Shown here: piece after piece, positions 62,217 to 64,000 of the stretch | How the letters are laid out: every line of letters starts with the position of its first letter | Numbering within the stretch: the stretch's first letter is position 1 | Source of the DNA: Bradyrhizobium liaoningense | GTDB taxonomy: Bacteria > Pseudomonadota > Alphaproteobacteria > Rhizobiales > Xanthobacteraceae | NCBI RefSeq assembly: GCF_018130825.1 | Contig: NZ_JAFCJS010000012.1 | Coordinates: 124,001 to 188,000 of the forward strand | DNA: 64,000 bases | Direction of reading: 5' to 3' | The notes under the pieces: generated by a model | Database searches by the model: none | Told to the model about the DNA's origin: nothing | Seen by the model: the letters and a program-made list of their open reading frames with translations, nothing else | Made by a program: the position numbers and the translations under genes

Positions 62217-62232
62217 TTAACGGTCTGTTAAC
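62217..62232. promoter_or_regulatory. perfect CtrA box
   Basis: TTAAC-GGTCTG-TTAAC is an exact match to the full CtrA consensus TTAAC-N6-TTAAC. A TTGACA hexamer abuts it at 62211-62216. It lies directly upstream of the coiled-coil gene. Confidence 0.65.
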
Positions 62233-62401
62233 CATGCGGTTGCCTAATGCTGACGATGGGGGGATCACCATGTCGGCCCATGTGACGCGACCGAGGTTGA
62301 TGCCTGTTTCGGCCGATCCGGCCATCCGGTCGGTGGCGAGGCTGGCGGTTCGCGCCAGGGCCGTCCTACAGGGCAAAGCGCCTGTCCTACGGAGCAAAGC
62401 C

Positions 62402-62950
62402 ATGTTCGGAAAGGACGACTTAGTGGACAATCTCAGCCGCGATCTCGATCGCGCGCGCGGAAGACGAGATGCGCTCGCATCCGAAGCCACGACCCTGACG
62501 GCCCAGATCGCCGAAATTGAAGCCCGTCTTTCGGAGGAAAAGAAAAGGCGGGAGCGTGAGCGCGTCTTGAGCGAGGTCGAAGCGATCAAGACGCGAATCA
62601 AGCAAGCCGCCGGCGCGTTTACGCCTGTCGTCGATGGTCTCTCGAGGGCGATCGAGCAGGCTGCGGCGGTTGTGCCCGAGGCGCGCGAGCTCAATAGTTT
62701 CCTGGTGTCGGTGGCGACCGAGATCGACAGCGTGCTCGATCCCCTGCTCCGCGAACTGGATCAGCGCGCGGATGCGGTGCGAACCGGACAGGCCGCGCTG
62801 GACCTGCCGAGTTCGGCCATTGAAGCGCCGCCCGTCGAGCTGCCAAAGGACACCAACGAGCGCCTGCTTCGTTTTCCGGCGTGGCTGTCCCGCGACAGGG
62901 AGGCGGACAAGAAGGACACCGCCGAGAGCCCGCGCAGCACGGCGGCTTGA
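62402..62950 (+). CDS. coiled-coil protein downstream of a CtrA box
   Basis: A 182-residue protein starting MFGKDDLVDNLSRDLDRARGRRDALASEATTLTAQIAEIEARLSEEKKRRERERVLSEVEAIKTRIKQ, which is a heptad-rich coiled coil (about 5-75), followed by a second helical region with few charges. The ATG at 62402 is preceded by CGGAG. The frame is open back to ATGs at 62270 and 62234, but the latter abuts the CtrA box and cannot be within the mRNA if that box is a promoter element. No family recognised. A cell-cycle role is inferred from the box and the neighbouring ftsZ. Confidence 0.65.
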   Translation: MFGKDDLVDNLSRDLDRARGRRDALASEATTLTAQIAEIEARLSEEKKRRERERVLSEVEAIKTRIKQAAGAFTPVVDGLSRAIEQAAAVVPEARELNSFLVSVATEIDSVLDPLLRELDQRADAVRTGQAALDLPSSAIEAPPVELPKDTNERLLRFPAWLSRDREADKKDTAESPRSTAA

Positions 62951-62996
62951 AGCCTCGGCGCAGATGGCTTCTTGGTGACGCCCAGAGCAAGCGCCT

Positions 62997-63129
62997 CGTC
63001 CTTCGAGGCGCCCGCTTCCAGCGGTCTCCTCAGGATGAGGCTAAGCAGCATTGGCTCCGTTGAAATTGCCGCCGCGCACTCCGCCCTCATCCTGAGGGCC
63101 CGCCATCGGCGGGCGTCTCGAAGGATGGG
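62997..63129. repeat. TCCTTCGAGGCG...CGTCTCGAAGGA repeat
   Basis: GTCCTTCGAG and CCTCAGGATGAGG on the left mirror CTCATCCTGAGGG and CTCGAAGGATG on the right. It is the family at 23415 and 39634. Confidence 0.8.
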
Positions 63130-63170
63130 CTGCGGGCGATCTATCCGCCTCGCTTCTTCATATGCGATAG

Positions 63171-63192
63171 CCCTCCCCGCAAGCGGGAGAGG
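63171..63192. terminator. CCTCCCCGCAAGCGGGAGAGG hairpin
   Basis: An imperfect inverted repeat 24 bp beyond the ftsZ-type stop on the minus strand. It probably ends that transcript. Confidence 0.5.
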
Positions 63193-63215
63193 AAGCGCAC
63201 CTCCTTCGCCACCGC

Positions 63216-64000
63216 TCAGTTGGCGGCGCGGCGCAGGAAGGCCGGGATATCGAGAGCGGCCTCGTCGGGCGCATTGCGCGCAGGGGCGCGGCGTTGAGGA
63301 TCGAGCGGCTGAAGCGCCGCCTGCGGCGCATAGTCCAGACCCGGCCTTGCCGGTGGCCCCACGGGGTGGTGCGGCTGCGGGCGCAGCGGCGGGCTTCCCG
63401 CGTGCGGAAGGGGGGCACTGCGCTCGATGCGATCGGCGATGCGACGGCCGTCGTTGCGCAGCCTGCCGGCGAGCTGCGTGAGGGCGGTTTCCACCGGCGC
63501 CAGCTGCGCCGGATCGACATTATCGATTCCGGTCGCCACCACCGAGACGCGGACGATGCCTTCGAGGCTTTCGTCAAACGACGCACCGACGATGATGTTG
63601 GCGTCCGGGTCGGCCTCGTCGCGAATGCGGGTCGCGGCTTCGTCGACCTCGTACAGCATCAGATCCTTGCCGCCGGTGATGGAGATGATGAGGCCACTGG
63701 CACGCTTGATCGAGGGATTCTCGATCAGCGGATTGGAGATCGCGGCCACGGCGGCGGCGAGCACGCGCTTCTCGCCGGAAGCCTCGCCCCGTCCCATCAT
63801 CGCCTTGCCCTTCTCCTTCATGACGGAGAGGACGTCGGCAAAATCGAGATTGATCAGGCCTTCCTTGACGATGAGGTCGCTGATGCAGGCCACGCCCGAA
63901 TAAAGCACCTGGTCGGCAAGGGCGAAGGCATCGGCGAACGTGGTCTTCTCGCTGGCCACCCGGAACAGGTTCTGGTTCGGGATGATCAGGAGGGTGTCGA
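63216..64000 (-). CDS. ftsZ: cell division GTPase FtsZ, partial (C-terminal part; paralogue likely)
   Basis: The gene runs off the window end; 261 codons of the 3' part are visible, with the reading frame open to position 64000 (TLLIIPNQNLFRVASEKTTFADAFALADQVLYSG). The T7 loop is GLINLDFADVLSVMKEKGKAMMGRGEASG, containing the GTP-hydrolysis Asp. After NIIVGASFDESLEGIVRVSVVATGID there is only a linker of about 75 residues (Pro/His-rich) before the FtsA-binding tail LDIPAFLRRAAN. The main alphaproteobacterial FtsZ has a far longer linker and is followed by lpxC; neither is true here, so this is probably a second, short ftsZ. Confidence 0.88.
   Translation of the reverse strand, partial: DTLLIIPNQNLFRVASEKTTFADAFALADQVLYSGVACISDLIVKEGLINLDFADVLSVMKEKGKAMMGRGEASGEKRVLAAAVAAISNPLIENPSIKRASGLIISITGGKDLMLYEVDEAATRIRDEADPDANIIVGASFDESLEGIVRVSVVATGIDNVDPAQLAPVETALTQLAGRLRNDGRRIADRIERSAPLPHAGSPPLRPQPHHPVGPPARPGLDYAPQAALQPLDPQRRAPARNAPDEAALDIPAFLRRAAN

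Overview
The window is a high-GC alphaproteobacterial chromosome segment, most likely from Bradyrhizobium or a close relative in the Nitrobacteraceae. The reasons are the gene orders (phaR/phaAB; ubiG-lysC-ptsP-prfA-prmC-DUF4167; comF-grxC-nitrilase-DUF1178; secA/parvulin/argJ/mutT; accA/xerD/aroKB/corC/bolA/J-domain/cobST) and the many short palindromic intergenic repeats of the kind found throughout Bradyrhizobium genomes. It is mainly core chromosome. I found no tRNA, rRNA, CRISPR array, prophage or transposase gene.

Layout. 1-9.2 kb: hydrolase, class IV aminotransferase, methyltransferase, then the polyhydroxybutyrate genes (repressor phaR divergent from phaA-phaB), a DMT permease, a cupin, and glyoxalase II divergent from a methyltransferase. 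9.2-17.8 kb: the conserved lysC-ptsP-prfA-prmC-DUF4167 strand, with the PH-domain gene and ubiG divergent from lysC; a 464-bp gap before DUF4167 holds a run of hairpins. 17.8-23.9 kb: a GIY-YIG gene beside REP-like repeats, a second DMT permease, the comF-grxC-nitrilase-DUF1178 block, a macro-domain gene and mutT. 24-31 kb: a TadG-like vWA protein, argJ, a parvulin isomerase and secA.

31.4-39.5 kb is the main accessory metabolic locus. A MarR regulator diverges from a cytoplasmic AmiC-like binding protein, an amidase and a complete LivH/SBP/LivM/LivG/LivF ABC importer, suggesting amide or urea-type nitrogen scavenging. 39.8-48.5 kb: L,D-transpeptidase, accA, xerD, a 48-residue membrane protein, aroK-aroB, a CorC/CNNM protein, bolA and a J-domain protein. 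48.7-51.1 kb: two divergent citrate-synthase-family genes; one carries an N-terminal MerR-like helix-turn-helix, and a matching palindrome sits between the predicted -35 and -10 of its promoter. 52-59 kb: cobS-GNAT-cobT-phytase-like esterase in a tightly packed run, a secreted protein and an old-yellow-enzyme reductase. 59-64 kb: PilZ, DUF2235, small proteins, a coiled-coil protein downstream of a perfect CtrA box, and the 3' part of an ftsZ paralogue cut by the window end.

The most interesting signals are the citrate synthase/HTH fusion with its operator, the AmiC-like/MarR amidase locus, the hairpin-rich leader before DUF4167, the CtrA box next to the second ftsZ, the GIY-YIG gene beside its repeats, and a 14-bp palindrome shared by otherwise different repeat families.
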